A stretch of 64,000 nucleotides of DNA from positions 930,001-994,000 of the forward strand of contig JABMLP010000006.1 of assembly GCA_013176395.1 (NCBI GenBank), in the 5' to 3' direction. A model generated the notes under the pieces. That model saw only the letters and a program-made list of their open reading frames with translations. It was not told the origin of the DNA and made no database searches. This document shows positions 1 to 10,302 of this stretch, piece by piece. Position numbers and translations under genes: made by a program. Numbering within the stretch: the first letter of the stretch is position 1; the number at the start of each line of letters is the position of its first letter. The stretch comes from Venturia oleaginea. Its lineage: Eukaryota; Ascomycota; Dothideomycetes; Venturiales; Venturiaceae.

Positions 1-351
1 GCCAGCGGGCATTTGGAGATACTGGTTAAGGGAAAAGAGGGAGGACGGAGGGGACAGCTGGTCTTGTTTCAGTGAACGGGGCGAAGTGGGGCGCGGTGGA
101 TTATATAATCTATCACGTGTCGGCTGTCTGATGAAGTCCTCCTAACCGGACATAGCTGCTATTGCCACCGGCAGCAAACAACAATAGCACCTCCTCTACC
201 GCACATACAACTGCGTACGAGCGCATCGACTCCACTCCCTCAAGGTACGTTCAAGCTTGCTACCCAACCCCGTGAATCCAGGATCCCGCAGCAGCAAGGC
301 GATTGAGAGGGCACGCGAACAACATCGCGCCCACCAAGTGAACGAGGCAAC

Positions 352-1293
352 ATGGCACCAAAGGCGGCAAAGACCGACTTGGAGCAGTACCAGGACGATA
401 TCGAGGACTTCGAGAAACAGGCAAGTTCAAGCTCCTCCGTCATTGTGTCAACTACTCACAGCTTTTTCTAGCTTGCCGAAACCAACCAGCAGCTGGAACA
501 GCGCCCCGACGATGCGGCCCTTCTCCAGCTCAAGAAGGAACTAGAGGATGCCATTGAAGCCTTCGCCGCTTTGGTCACAGAAGCGCTGGACAACCTCGAT
601 GCAGCCGCTCCCGCTCCACCCGTCGCTGCCTCACCACAGGCCGATGCGCCAAAGTGGGATGTCGCCAAACACCCAGCCTACCAGCATCAAGCACAGGCCC
701 CAAATGCTGCAGCCGAAGAATCTGCTCACGTGTTCAAAGTCAATGAGAAGGTGCAGGCACGTTGGAAGCGGCAGTACGTCCCTGGTCGCATCTTGAGCAT
801 CACTGGATCATCCAAGGACCCAACATTCTACGTGTCCTATGATGGATACTCTGAGACCGCTTCCCTCAAGACGGATGACTTGAAGCCTCTCACTGTCCCC
901 GGAAACCCTGTCGGGTCGCAGAAACGAAAAGCTGATGACAGTCCAGCCTACCCAGCAGCATCGACACCATACCTCTCTGCCGAAGCGAGCATCGACCCAG
1001 CTCTCGCCGAGAAGGCAAAGCGTGAACCTAGCAAGGTCAGCGACGGCCCCACACGACCAGCCAAGATCCCAAAGAAGACGAAGAACACAAAGCATCTCGA
1101 GGCAGCAAAGAGCAAATGGCAGGACTTCAGCAAGGGCAAGGTTGGCAAGCAGGTCAAGAAGAAGGAGAGCATGTTCAAGACGGGCGAAGGTGTCAATGCG
1201 CGTGTGGGTTTTACAAATTCAGGACACGAAATGAGGAAAGATGCACCAAGGACTCGTCACATTTACAAGCCAGAGGAGGGTGAGGACTACTGA
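352..1293 (+). CDS. SPF30: SPF30/SMN-related Tudor-domain splicing factor
   Basis: Two exons, 352-420 and 472-1293, give a protein of about 296 residues. The N-terminus is a short helical region rich in Glu/Gln. A Tudor domain follows at about residues 108-165, with the typical run FKVNEKVQARW, then VPGRI and YVSYDGY. The C-terminus is lysine-rich and basic (KIPKKTKNTKHLE, then KVGKQVKKKESMFKTGEG), as in SMNDC1/SPF30 proteins, which join U2 and tri-snRNP particles during pre-spliceosome maturation through binding of symmetric dimethylarginine. The start ATG at 352 opens MAPKAAKTDLEQYQDD, and the frame continues across the intron. The intron (421-471) begins GCAAGT and ends CTAG, so it is a GC-AG intron. 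The family is inferred from the Tudor core and the overall architecture. The frame carries no internal stops. Confidence 0.87.
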
Positions 1294-2144
1294 AGGGTTA
1301 TAGATGGCTCGAAGGTGGAAACAAACAAGTTCATGAGATTATGAAGATTGCTAGAAGGCATGGATATCGTGGCAGTGGCAGGCATGGCGTTTATGGGGTT
1401 GGTTGTTACAAAGAGTATGTCTGCTACGGTGGTAGTAGAGCTTTTATTTTCTAGTGCTAACGAAGCTCTGCAGGCTGAGAGAACACCGGGTGTCGAACAA
1501 CATCTGAGCATGCGTTGTTCATGTAGGCATCAAGTAGGGCGGTGAAAAGGATTCCCTCGAAGTATGTGTAGATAAAACCGAACACTTGCAACTGACGTAA
1601 ATTGCCAGTGCGTAGGTCCCAGAACTCAACGTTCAGATGTTGGCTCCCAAAAACAAATACGGCTTCGTCATACGATGGCACTTGATTGATCCTTGCTCTG
1701 TACGAGTGCGCGCTCGTGGACTGGACTTATTCGTCAGGCACTCGACGCCAAAGTTTTTCCACTGTTCAGATGACTCCTCAGGGGAAAGATCGAGCCACGA
1801 TAACGTCCTATGCTACGGTTACAAAGTTGGGATTACTCTGGCTCAAGGATCCTTGTTTGAAAGTGGTCATCCCTTTGACAAAACAATCTATCCCCAAATC
1901 CTATCAAGATGCCTATAACTCAAAGATTGGGGTTGTCGCAGAATCCGTGAGCTTAATGTTGCTCCCTTGCGACCCAAACTATCGGCTAAACTAATGTTAT
2001 GCCGGGGAGTATGCCAAAATCATATTTTGAATGGAAAGATACCTTCAAGCCTAGAAATCTCGCTATTTAGCCTAATGAATAGATCCAGATTAGATGGAGG
2101 TAGTCCACTGCTAAGTTTCATGTCATCTTTCTAATACTTCGTTA
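1294..2144. other. Intergenic, no gene seen
   Basis: Downstream flank of the SPF30-like gene. Short open frames occur on both strands but have no recognisable domains and no consistent splice structure. Nothing else was identified. Confidence 0.5.
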
Positions 2145-2650
2145 GCCCGTCATCTGGCTTTCAAAAGGACAACGAACCTTCCACTTTGGCAGCCATTCTG
2201 TCACGCGCTTGACCAAGTATTCAGAGTCACTAGCTATAATCCATTTCGAACAATCCTGGCTGTGGTCGACCTCTTCCATGTTTCTAATCTCTTAGTCCTC
2301 CGTGACCTCCTTGACGATCCCGTACCACTCGCCGTAAAGCTTAAGGGCACGAATAGCAGCAAAAGGCTCAGCGCATTGATTGGACCGCTTATGACCCGGG
2401 CCTTCGATATCGGTGAGAGGTAGGCTAAGCTGCAATCCATTGTCAGGATTTGTACCCTCATGCAATACCCAAGCCAGCGCGAGCATCAGGGCATCCATTT
2501 CCAGGACAAGCTCCATCGACCATGATTAATCTGTAGTGATGGCACCCCCCAGACCTTTCATTTCGGGGTCTTGACGATGTGCGCAGCAATACCGCCTTAT
2601 TAAGTGGCGAAACTGGGTAGCTCATCTTGGCAAAACTAGAGCTCAATCAG
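2145..2650 (-). pseudogene. Broken RNase HI-like gene
   Basis: Three reading frames on the minus strand hold consecutive pieces of an RNase H fold. The first (about 2460-2525) carries MVDGACPGNGCPDARAGLGI, matching the first RNase H strand and its catalytic Asp in a DGACxGNG setting. The second frame (about 2292-2465) carries SNQCAEPFAAIRALKL, the counterpart of the TNQRAEL.A.I.AL helix, with the usual catalytic Glu still visible. The third (about 2145-2275) carries KWIIASDSEYLVKRVTEWL, matching the ..I.TDSEY... strand with the third acidic residue. Frame changes and a stop separate the pieces, and no initiator context is seen. This is a decayed copy of the fungal RNase H-like family found near mobile DNA, not a working gene. 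It could be the RNase H module of a retroelement, but no reverse transcriptase was seen next to it. Confidence 0.6.
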
Positions 2651-2854
2651 GTAATAAGCGGAGTTTTCATCACGATACCAAAATTCCAACAAGTAGTCTT
2701 GCTCTGATGTGAGTATCGTTAGAAAGATTTCGAGACAGAGGTTATTCTTATTTAAGAACATAGTCAGAAAACAATGTTTTGAAAATAGGAGGGCTGGAAG
2801 AGAGCGTTATCGCGCCAAGATGAGTTACCCAGTTTCGCCAATTAAGGCGGTAGA
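2590..2854. repeat. Inverted repeat, arms of about 40 bp
   Basis: The left arm at about 2590-2633 and the right arm at about 2813-2852 are reverse complements with few differences. Shared core on the right arm: AAGATGAGTTACCCAGTTTC. The arms are separated by about 180 bp. The left arm abuts the broken RNase H-like reading frame. This could be the ends of a small decayed foldback element; no target duplication was recognised. Confidence 0.5.
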
Positions 2855-4466
2855 TGAAGAAGTCTCGGTAGCATTTTCACCAGGTTCGAATTCGTCTCGC
2901 GCCGGGCAGAAGTTAAATTTCCGATTGACAATCTTGAAGTCACCTATGCAGGAATTAATCTCGTAGCCTGTCGAGTCCGAGACGAGGAATAGGTATACAC
3001 AGTATACTACGGTTGCGGGCCCAAAGAGGGTTCATTTCTTAGCGATCGACAGAATCCTTCTACCTACCCTAACTTCTCCTTCCTAACGCAGGATTATAAC
3101 AAAGCCTTTCTTGGCTATAAGTACAGAGAGGTTAGGAGAACAAACTCGTAAAAGGCCGATAAGAAAAAACCTGCTATTTACGAAGATTTAGTATCAAGAC
3201 GACCTGAGCGCAAAGGCTAAGGTAGGGATTAGAAGTAACCTTCTTTTGCCCTGCAATAGAGTACTGTAGATATACCGTCCGGAATCTGCGGTACCTTGGG
3301 AAGTCCATCCTCGAGCTTTGAGTTAAGTTCGCTCGATGCTGCTGAACAGTAAACTGATGGAAGGATGAGATGGCCGAATGGTATTGTGCTTTCGAAGTTA
3401 ACGAGGACAAACTGCAAGTCGACTTGACTTTGTTCTCTGAGAGCCAAGACAGCATCAGGACCCGCAGGGTTTTCATCCCTTTAACGGTTCATTTTTTGAG
3501 TTGAAGATCTATGGGGTACGGAAACATCTTGGTAAATCGGTCGGGATAGATCTAAATTTATTGCACAATCCTTATAATTCTGACACGGCTACTCTCGAAG
3601 AATGCAACTATTGAGATTAGCCATGCCAAAACTAAGGATTATGAGACAAATTCAGATCTGAGTGGAATGTTCCATGACTGCGAATCTGATCTTCAGGATT
3701 GTACCATGCTCGATGGATCATCAGGCTCATCATTCTCCGTGGGTGCAAGGCGTGTGTTCGGATCAAAGAATGACTCGCTATGCAACCTCCCATGAGCACC
3801 CTTTCTTCAATTAGTCCATACAGTGCAATCGTTTCGAAACATACTGCAAAATATTCGATCTTTTAGTCGTGTGTAGCTTCGTCGTCTAAATCTACTACCC
3901 GCTACTGTTTGAAGTATAGTGCCTGCACTTTGGCTAGGCCTCCCGTGATGGTTGATGAGTGACGGCTGAGATAGGGGATCGTCTTCCGGCTCTCCCTGCT
4001 GAGCGGAACAATTACAGTGGCTTCGTCAATTCAGTGCCCTTCCAGGTGTCTCAAAATCGCAAGTACCGTTGGTTTTGGATGTCCCTCAACTTCAGATCAA
4101 TATCGAAGTTAAGCTCGCCAGAAGTTTATCGATAACCATCACTAATTGAAAGTGATATACGTATTTGAAGGTTCTCACCGAGGCGCAGGGAGTTGATGAA
4201 GCCCGGTGCAATCAACAGACCGTATGGGACCCTCTCAGCCTTTTGCAATCCACAACGGTACCTGTCTCGATAGCTCGAAATCGTACGCGAAAAGCTCGTG
4301 TCAACTGACCAGAAATTTGTCGTTGTCGAGTGCGATTTGGGATTCTAGCATCAAAATCGAGTCTACCCACTTTCCAGCTCCAATCTGTTCCTTCTCTTCT
4401 ATATCCGGCATTTTCAAAAATTGTTGTTTGTTTCTCGAGGTACATAACGCTTAGGGAGATGCTGAA
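2855..4466. other. Gene-poor region
   Basis: Contains only short frames on both strands (for example 3229-3447 minus) without recognisable domains or a coherent splice model. It borders the broken RNase H-like gene and may be old repeat DNA, but no element could be named. Confidence 0.4.
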
Positions 4467-5477
4467 TCAAAGGGCATAGGCAGGGAGACTTCTGGCAAAG
4501 CTTTCAACGACCTCGCGCAAAGGGACATCAGGCTGTAAACCTAGCATCTCAGCACGTGTAGTAGAGAATTTCGACGGCCAGCTGTACTGCGTTAGTGCTC
4601 GTGTTCAGTGAAGCCAGTGGTCTCCTCACCTTCTGACAATTGTTTCCACAGCCTCATCTGTGTCTTTGACCACCATGTTTCTTGCTCCATTCCCACCAAC
4701 TGCCTCCAATTCATTCAGAATCTGTCCCACGGTCACGACTTGTCCAGGCAGGCAAACGACTCTTGAACCAAATCCAGCGAATTTCTCGCTTGGAACTTTG
4801 CGCAGATTGATCAAGTTGTTAACTACCGTCTGAGGTGAGCAAATCCACATGTCCAAATCCTCGCTCACCGGTAGACTGCTTTTGATGCCTTGAAGCGGCT
4901 CCCTCACAATTCCGCTAGCAAAAGAGCTTGCTGCAGCAGTTGGAGCGCCAGGTCTAACAATGACGGTCGGTAATCTTGCAATTCTTCCATCGATCAATCC
5001 CCTTCGCGAATAGTCATTGATCAATGTTTCAATCACGAGCTTCTGTGCCCCGTAGCTACTTTGTGGGAGCGCACATGTAGTCTCACAAACCACGTCATTG
5101 GTATCACTGCAAGGGCCATAGACAGCTAAACTCGAAGGGAATATGACTTTTGTGCCCGGATGGTCAATGATCAGGGTTTGTAGTATAAGGCGAAAGGAGT
5201 CGATGTTCACCTGTGTCGATAGGGGAAGGTTGGCTTCGGAACCAGAGGACATGATGCCATGCAGGAGGAATACGGTATCGTAGCTTGTAGAGAGGAGGGA
5301 TTGTACGGAGTCGGCATTGGTAAGGTCGCTGGCGATAGAGGTTACGCGTGGAGAAGATGTGGATGGTGCGACTATATCTGTCAAGGTAAAGGTCAGGTCT
5401 GGACTGGACGATAAGAGTGCAGTGGTAAGGGAAGCGCCTATGAAGCCGCCGGCTCCTGTAATTAGTATGGACGGCAT
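4467..5477 (-). CDS. NAD(P)-dependent epimerase/dehydratase, DenD-like
   Basis: Two exons on the minus strand (5477-4630 and 4581-4467) encode about 320 residues. The first residues MPSILITGAGGFIGASL form the Rossmann beta-alpha-beta with GxxGxxG. The YxxxK catalytic motif of extended short-chain dehydrogenases is SSYGAQK, preceded by SSLAVYG. RIARLPTVIVRPGAPT is the usual substrate-loop region. The closest pattern I recognise is the D-erythronate dehydrogenase (DenD) / nucleoside-diphosphate-sugar epimerase group; the substrate is not certain. The 48-nt intron has donor GTGAGG and acceptor TACAG; the downstream exon restores a family-like tail (WPSKFSTTRAEMLGLQPD). The gene is divergent from the 2-hydroxyacid oxidase at 5812, sharing a 334-bp promoter region, which suggests joint use in hydroxy-acid or sugar-acid breakdown (inference). 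Confidence 0.83.
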
Positions 5478-5811
5478 TGTAGTGGCGTGGGAAGGGCTCA
5501 ATGAGGGTATAAGGAGTATTCGATGCATACCTCTATATCCTAGCCCTTCCACACCAACCCCGCAATTCTCACCTGGCCACCAAACCGACCGTTGATGTCT
5601 CTAAAAGAAGCACGCCTGGTTCAAACCACCATACCTTCATCCATTACAGTCATAATGACGTTGATACCGAGTACCGGCGAGCTTCCTTGGAACCGCCTCG
5701 GTTGTAAGATACGAGTAGATCAAGTAAACTCATATATCCATCCCATAACTTATATCTAACTTATCTTATACTTAATCCATCACTGCTGCATCTTCTTTAG
5801 TTAGCATCACA
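5478..5811. promoter_or_regulatory. Shared divergent promoter region
   Basis: The 334 bp between the divergent start codons of the dehydrogenase (5477, minus) and the 2-hydroxyacid oxidase (5812, plus). It is AT-rich toward the oxidase start, with several TTATA/CTTATAT-like runs at about 5740-5770. No specific activator site was identified. Co-regulation of the two genes is an inference from the arrangement. Confidence 0.4.
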
Positions 5812-7077
5812 ATGTCAAAAGCTGCGCCCACACAAGCCCCTCATGATCTCAATTGCCTTACCATTGCCGAGTTGGAACGACATGCTGCCCAACGGATGAC
5901 CAAACAGACCAAGGATTATTACGATGAAGGGGCAGACTCCGGCTCAACGCTGGCAGAGAACATGACTGCATACAAGAAATACCGCATTCGGCCTCGAGTC
6001 CTTCGCGATATAACAGCCATCGACACAAGCACCCACTTATTTGGGCATCGAAACTCTGTACCTTTTGGCGTCGCCCCAACCGCCATGCAATGCCTCGCCC
6101 ATCCAGATGGCGAGGTGGCAACTGCCCGAGCATGTAAGAAATCCAACATTGTAATGGGGCTTTCTTCATTCGCAACGACGACTCTGGAAGATGTGGCAAA
6201 GGAAAACGGAGCGAATCCACACGTGCTACAATTGTATCTTTTCGAAGAACGACTTCACACGATCAAAATGCTCAAGCGTGCAAAAGCAGCTGGTTACAAG
6301 GCTGTATTTTTGACAGTCGACACACCTATGCTCGGCCGCCGAAATTTGGATCTGAGGAACAACTTCAAACTTCCAAAACCATATCGAATTGCTAATTTCA
6401 GCGAAGATTCTTCTTCGCACAAGGCGGCCACAGTGATGGGAAATGCGCCATCAGAGGAGGACGAGCAGAAACAGGAAGATCTGGCCAAGGAGAAAGAATC
6501 TGCCGAGAGCCAAGTTGGTTATCTACATCCTGATACCAAGAAAAGAGTGCCGCCGAGTGGGAAGATCACATTCCATACGCATGCTGCAAATCCGACACTA
6601 AACTGGGAGCATGATATTGCTTGGCTAAAAGAGCAATGCGGGCCCGAGATGCAAGTATGGGTCAAAGGCATTGCCACTGCGGAGGATGCACTACTTGCGC
6701 TTCATTACGGAGTCGACGGTATTATCGTTTCTAATCACGGTGGTCGCCAACTGGATGGGGCATTAGCAACGATCGATGCACTTCCCGAGGTTGTCGCGGC
6801 TGTTCAAGGCAAGATTCCAGTACACGTGGATGGCGGCATCAGACATGGTACAGACGTTTTCAAGGCTCTAGCGTTGGGTGCTAACTTCGTCTGGATTGGA
6901 AGACCGGTGCTTTGGGGATTGGCGTATAATGGTCAAAAGGGGGTTGAGCTGTGTCTCCGACTTCTTTCCGACGAGATCAGATTATGTATGGGACTGGCGG
7001 GGACAGTCAGGATCGAAGATATTAACAAAGACTATCTCGTGAAGATTGATCGGTCTGGGTTTACTTCAAGGCTTTGA
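5812..7077 (+). CDS. FMN-dependent 2-hydroxyacid oxidase/dehydrogenase, peroxisomal
   Basis: Single exon, 421 residues, the usual size for a stand-alone member lacking a cytochrome b5 domain. The whole FMN/substrate set of the glycolate oxidase - L-lactate dehydrogenase family is present: YYDEGA (residues 36-41), GVAPTAMQCLAHPDGE (86-101), LQLY (139-142), LTVDTPMLGRR (167-177), Lys285 in WVKG, His309 and Arg312 in SNHGGRQLDG, and the phosphate-binding DGGIRHGTDVFKALALGA. Residues about 195-255 form an enlarged acidic/lysine-rich loop at the usual variable loop 4. The protein ends in Ser-Arg-Leu, a canonical PTS1, so peroxisomal import is predicted, as for glycolate oxidases. The reaction would be oxidation of an L-2-hydroxy acid to the 2-oxo acid; the precise substrate is not determinable here. 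Confidence 0.92.
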   Translation: MSKAAPTQAPHDLNCLTIAELERHAAQRMTKQTKDYYDEGADSGSTLAENMTAYKKYRIRPRVLRDITAIDTSTHLFGHRNSVPFGVAPTAMQCLAHPDGEVATARACKKSNIVMGLSSFATTTLEDVAKENGANPHVLQLYLFEERLHTIKMLKRAKAAGYKAVFLTVDTPMLGRRNLDLRNNFKLPKPYRIANFSEDSSSHKAATVMGNAPSEEDEQKQEDLAKEKESAESQVGYLHPDTKKRVPPSGKITFHTHAANPTLNWEHDIAWLKEQCGPEMQVWVKGIATAEDALLALHYGVDGIIVSNHGGRQLDGALATIDALPEVVAAVQGKIPVHVDGGIRHGTDVFKALALGANFVWIGRPVLWGLAYNGQKGVELCLRLLSDEIRLCMGLAGTVRIEDINKDYLVKIDRSGFTSRL

Positions 7078-7624
7078 AGAGGTGGGTTCTGTTTGTGATA
7101 TGCATTATAGCGAAATCTAACGCCAATTGACGACCGTCCTGATTACCTTTTAGCACAATCACTCGTAACACCTCCCCACCGAATCCTCGCATTCGCTCCT
7201 TCTCTGTGGCATCTGTATCTCATCCAAGATCCGGCTCATAACGGAGCTGTAGACGGACATCAAGTGTCCACGTGAAACGCATGAATGCCATTCACCGCAA
7301 ACAGTCGGCCTCGTGGCCAACTGCAAGCATCAATCGTTTCCACAACGTGGCAAAACTCATTGTTCTGTTCCGCAAATAGGACTCAATCGTAACCTGAAAG
7401 AATGGCCATTGACTGTTCTCCAAACCGAGTGGACAATCATATCACTGTTCAGTAGATACACACCGTCATATAAAACGCACGCGGCAGATTGATGCCATAT
7501 ATCTTCGCGGCCTTCTCAGCGAGCATAACATTAACATCAATTGTACGCAAAAACTCCACAACCACGACGCGATCATCTTGGCGACTTACTAAAGCACAAC
7601 AAGAACAACGTCCAACCACCCGCG
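7078..7624. other. Intergenic, no gene seen
   Basis: 3' flank of the oxidase and 5' flank of the Fig1-like gene. No open frame with recognisable content and no RNA gene recognised. Confidence 0.5.
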
Positions 7625-8482
7625 ATGCCGATCCCACCATGCGTTGTAAAACTCATCGGCATAGCCGCCCTCTCCATCCCCCCTCTCGTGATATTCTCCC
7701 TCCTCATCGCCTCCTGTACCTCAAACGCGCCAGTCATCAAAGACGTTTACCTCGTCTCCATCTCCTCACCAAACTACACGGTCCGAGCAGGCTACTTCGG
7801 TGTCTGCGCCGGTCCAAAAAATGCAATATCCTGTCCCGGTCTCCCTCAACTCGCCTCCAACGCCACAACCGGAAACAGCACAACCAGCGATTTCGAACTC
7901 CTCCAGCTGGGCCTCGAAGCCAGGAGTCTAGTCTTCTTTCCTTATTTTGAGGCTGCGGCGGGGTTGTTCTTTGTTGCGGCGATGCCGTTGGCGGTGTGGA
8001 CGCCGTTTAGGATCAAGACGGGGACTAGGTGGGACAAGATGATTATTGTCCTGCTTGGCTGTGCCTGTTTCCTTTCTTTCATGGCAACGATGGCGTGCAT
8101 ACCCGGTCGAAATGGCATGGCGCTCACGGCGGACAGATTGAAGGGAGACGCGATTGTCCACGCCGGGTCGACGACGTTCGTTCTTCATTGGGTTTCCTTT
8201 GGATTTTCCTTTTTGTTGATGGTGGCCTTCCTTGTGTTTAGTATGCCTGGATTGATATTGGGGAAGTTGAAGAGTAGTGCTGCTTCTAGGCTTGGAGGAG
8301 CAAAAGGTCAATCGTTGGAGAGTACTGCTGGAAACTTTGCTATGGGAGTGTTGAGGGGTTCTAAGAAAAGCTCTCCAAGTTGGACTGAGCGATTTTCTGG
8401 CAAATGGACGAGATCCGGGAAGCCGAAGCCGAAGCCAGAAACGAAGCCGGTAGATGCACGTTTTGTTGTGGGAGAGGTATAA
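7625..8482 (+). CDS. Fig1/claudin-like membrane protein
   Basis: Single exon; start chosen at the first ATG (7625, MPIPPCVVKLIGIAAL), as no upstream ATG is in frame. About 285 residues with four predicted membrane segments: residues about 6-28, then three after the first loop (VFFPYFEAAAGLFFVAAM, MIIVLLGCACFLSFMATM, FVLHWVSFGFSFLLMVAFLV). The first extracellular loop holds GYFGVCAGPKNAISC, matching the G-Phi-Phi-G-x-C(n)-C signature of the Fig1 / SUR7-PalI-claudin group. In yeast, Fig1 affects Ca2+ influx and membrane fusion during mating. N-glycosylation sequons (NYT, NAT, NST) lie in that loop. The C-terminal tail is basic and proline/lysine-rich. Family membership rests on the motif and topology; a mating role is inference. 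Confidence 0.72.
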   Translation: MPIPPCVVKLIGIAALSIPPLVIFSLLIASCTSNAPVIKDVYLVSISSPNYTVRAGYFGVCAGPKNAISCPGLPQLASNATTGNSTTSDFELLQLGLEARSLVFFPYFEAAAGLFFVAAMPLAVWTPFRIKTGTRWDKMIIVLLGCACFLSFMATMACIPGRNGMALTADRLKGDAIVHAGSTTFVLHWVSFGFSFLLMVAFLVFSMPGLILGKLKSSAASRLGGAKGQSLESTAGNFAMGVLRGSKKSSPSWTERFSGKWTRSGKPKPKPETKPVDARFVVGEV

Positions 8483-9341
8483 GTCATGAATAGATTGAGA
8501 GGCTTGGTCCAGGATTGTTTTTAGATTCGCAAAGCGCGAAGAGAAGGCGTGTTCTAACCAAGTATCGAATATGACGCGTCGATCAGCCTTTCTTCGCATG
8601 TCAGTATGATGATGGCTCAACGTGACTGTCGGCTGAAATGCGTATCCAAGGTTGTTGATAAAACTAACAAATAATATCAGCCTTGTTGTATTGATAGCGA
8701 GGCTGACTGTCGGTCACGAGATTGCCGATAGCACTCGTTTCGCAGCTCTCTTGCGCCTGGCTCTGGCATCCGGCGCTATGGTGAAGAGTCTCGGAGATCC
8801 AATGTGCTAGACATGGAAACATCAACCTCGATGATTAAAGGAGTTTGTTATTCTTCTCGGCAAGACATCGATATCGATATCCAAGTCGAAAAGTCACGAA
8901 AAGGGGTTCTTCTCCAGCCGAGCCGCAGATCTCCCACAGGTCCCTGCTTTGATCAACCAAGCGGAGCCTTGCCATCTGTCAGCATCGGACGTGGAGAGCC
9001 GACATGTGCACCACACAATTGAAACCACACTCGAACATCTCCCTCTCCCAAGAAACCAGCACAGGCGTCGAGCCTCTCCGGAAGGGAAACACACCTGACA
9101 TCATGCACCTCCCCGCCAATGCTCGCTGCTCCAAACGTCGATCCAACGGGTGGCTGAAGTCTTCCCGGACATATATGCAACAAGTATTAAAGACGAGGCA
9201 GGACGCATAGAAGGAGGCTCACACTTTGGTCCTCTTTCGTACGCAACTATTCTATCTTAATGCCTCTCAATTGTGAATGATTGTCCATCTCGCCATCGCA
9301 CTTTCGATTACTGCTACTCTTTCCTTAACCGAGTCGTTCGA
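8483..9341. other. Intergenic, no gene seen
   Basis: Between the Fig1-like gene and the cytochrome b561 gene. Short shadow frames only. The last part is the probable promoter of the gene at 9342. Confidence 0.45.
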
Positions 9342-10302
9342 ATGAGCAACATGTTTTCAAAATCCGTCGTCTCTCTCGTCATTTTGACGCTTTGTACGTT
9401 TCTTCTCCTTCATCGTGACACTCGCGCAAGATTGCAGCAGAAAGGACTAACATAAGCTGGTGTTGTTACCATACAGCCCAATGCAGTAACGCACAATATG
9501 GAGGCTACTACGGAGGCTTCGGCGGAGGCAACAACGGTGGCAGTGGCGGTGGCAGTAATGGCGGCTCCTTTGGCGATGGGAATGGAGGATTCAATGGAAT
9601 ATCAAGTTTCCTCGGCTTTGACATCAACAAAGCTGAAGCCATCCGTCTGGCGCATGGAGTAATTGCCTGTCTCGCCTGGGTCATCTTCTTCCCCCTCGGC
9701 GCCATATTCATTAGGATCATTCCCGGACGACTTTCCCTAATCATGCATGCGCTTTTCCAGCTCTTCGCATACCTACTGTACATCGTCGCATTCGCGCTCG
9801 GCTGCTGGATGGCTTCGAACATCCGATTTGGAGGCAGACTCAATTTCGTGTGTGGTTTCCGCAGCTACTTGTAGATTACACTAACATCCCGCAGTACGAG
9901 AATTACCATCCCATCATTGGAATCGTAGTCTTCGCCTTCCTCTTCTTCCAACCAATCCTCGGCATCCTCCACCATCTCGGCTTTCGAAAAACTGGCCGTC
10001 GGTCCTTCATTTCCTACCTCCATCTCTGGCTCGGTCGCATTCTCATAACCCTTGGAATCATCAATGGAGGCTTGGGATTGATGTTAGCACGTAATGCTGG
10101 CCGAAGAAGTTATATCGCATATGGCGTGGTCGCAGGCTTCTTCTGGTTGATGTGGGTACTCTCTGCATGCATTGTTGAATCCAGGAGGAGGAAGCAGGTG
10201 TTTGTTGCGGACAGGGTTGATACCTCCAGACATGGCAGTGGCGAAAGTAGCCCTACAAGGCGTGAAGACGGAAGAGAGAATAAGCCTGCTACTTATGCCT
10301 AA
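9342..10302 (+). CDS. Cytochrome b561-domain membrane protein with signal peptide
   Basis: Three exons (9342-9393, 9477-9847, 9895-10302) encode about 276 residues. Intron 1 is GTACGT...CATACAG with a GACTAAC branch site; intron 2 is GTGTGT...CCCGCAG. A signal peptide (MSNMFSKSVVSLVILTL) leads into a glycine-rich stretch (GGYYGGFGGGNNGGSGG) and then a membrane domain. The four histidines expected to ligate haem in cytochrome b561 domains are seen: in IRLAHGVIAC, LIMHALFQLF, ENYHPIIGIV and SYLHLWLGRI. The cytosolic tail is basic. There is no DOMON domain; instead the N-terminal part is a short Gly-rich linker. The likely role is transmembrane electron transfer (for example ferric reduction or ascorbate-linked). 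The physiological partner is unknown. Confidence 0.85.

Noticed and set aside
2875..2900. GGTTCGAATTC as a tRNA B-box
   Set aside because: No matching A-box or cloverleaf was found around it.
8866..8885. ATCGATATCGATATC as a further member of the hairpin family
   Set aside because: Only the GATATC part matches; no stem of the AAATTTCTGGCA type is present.
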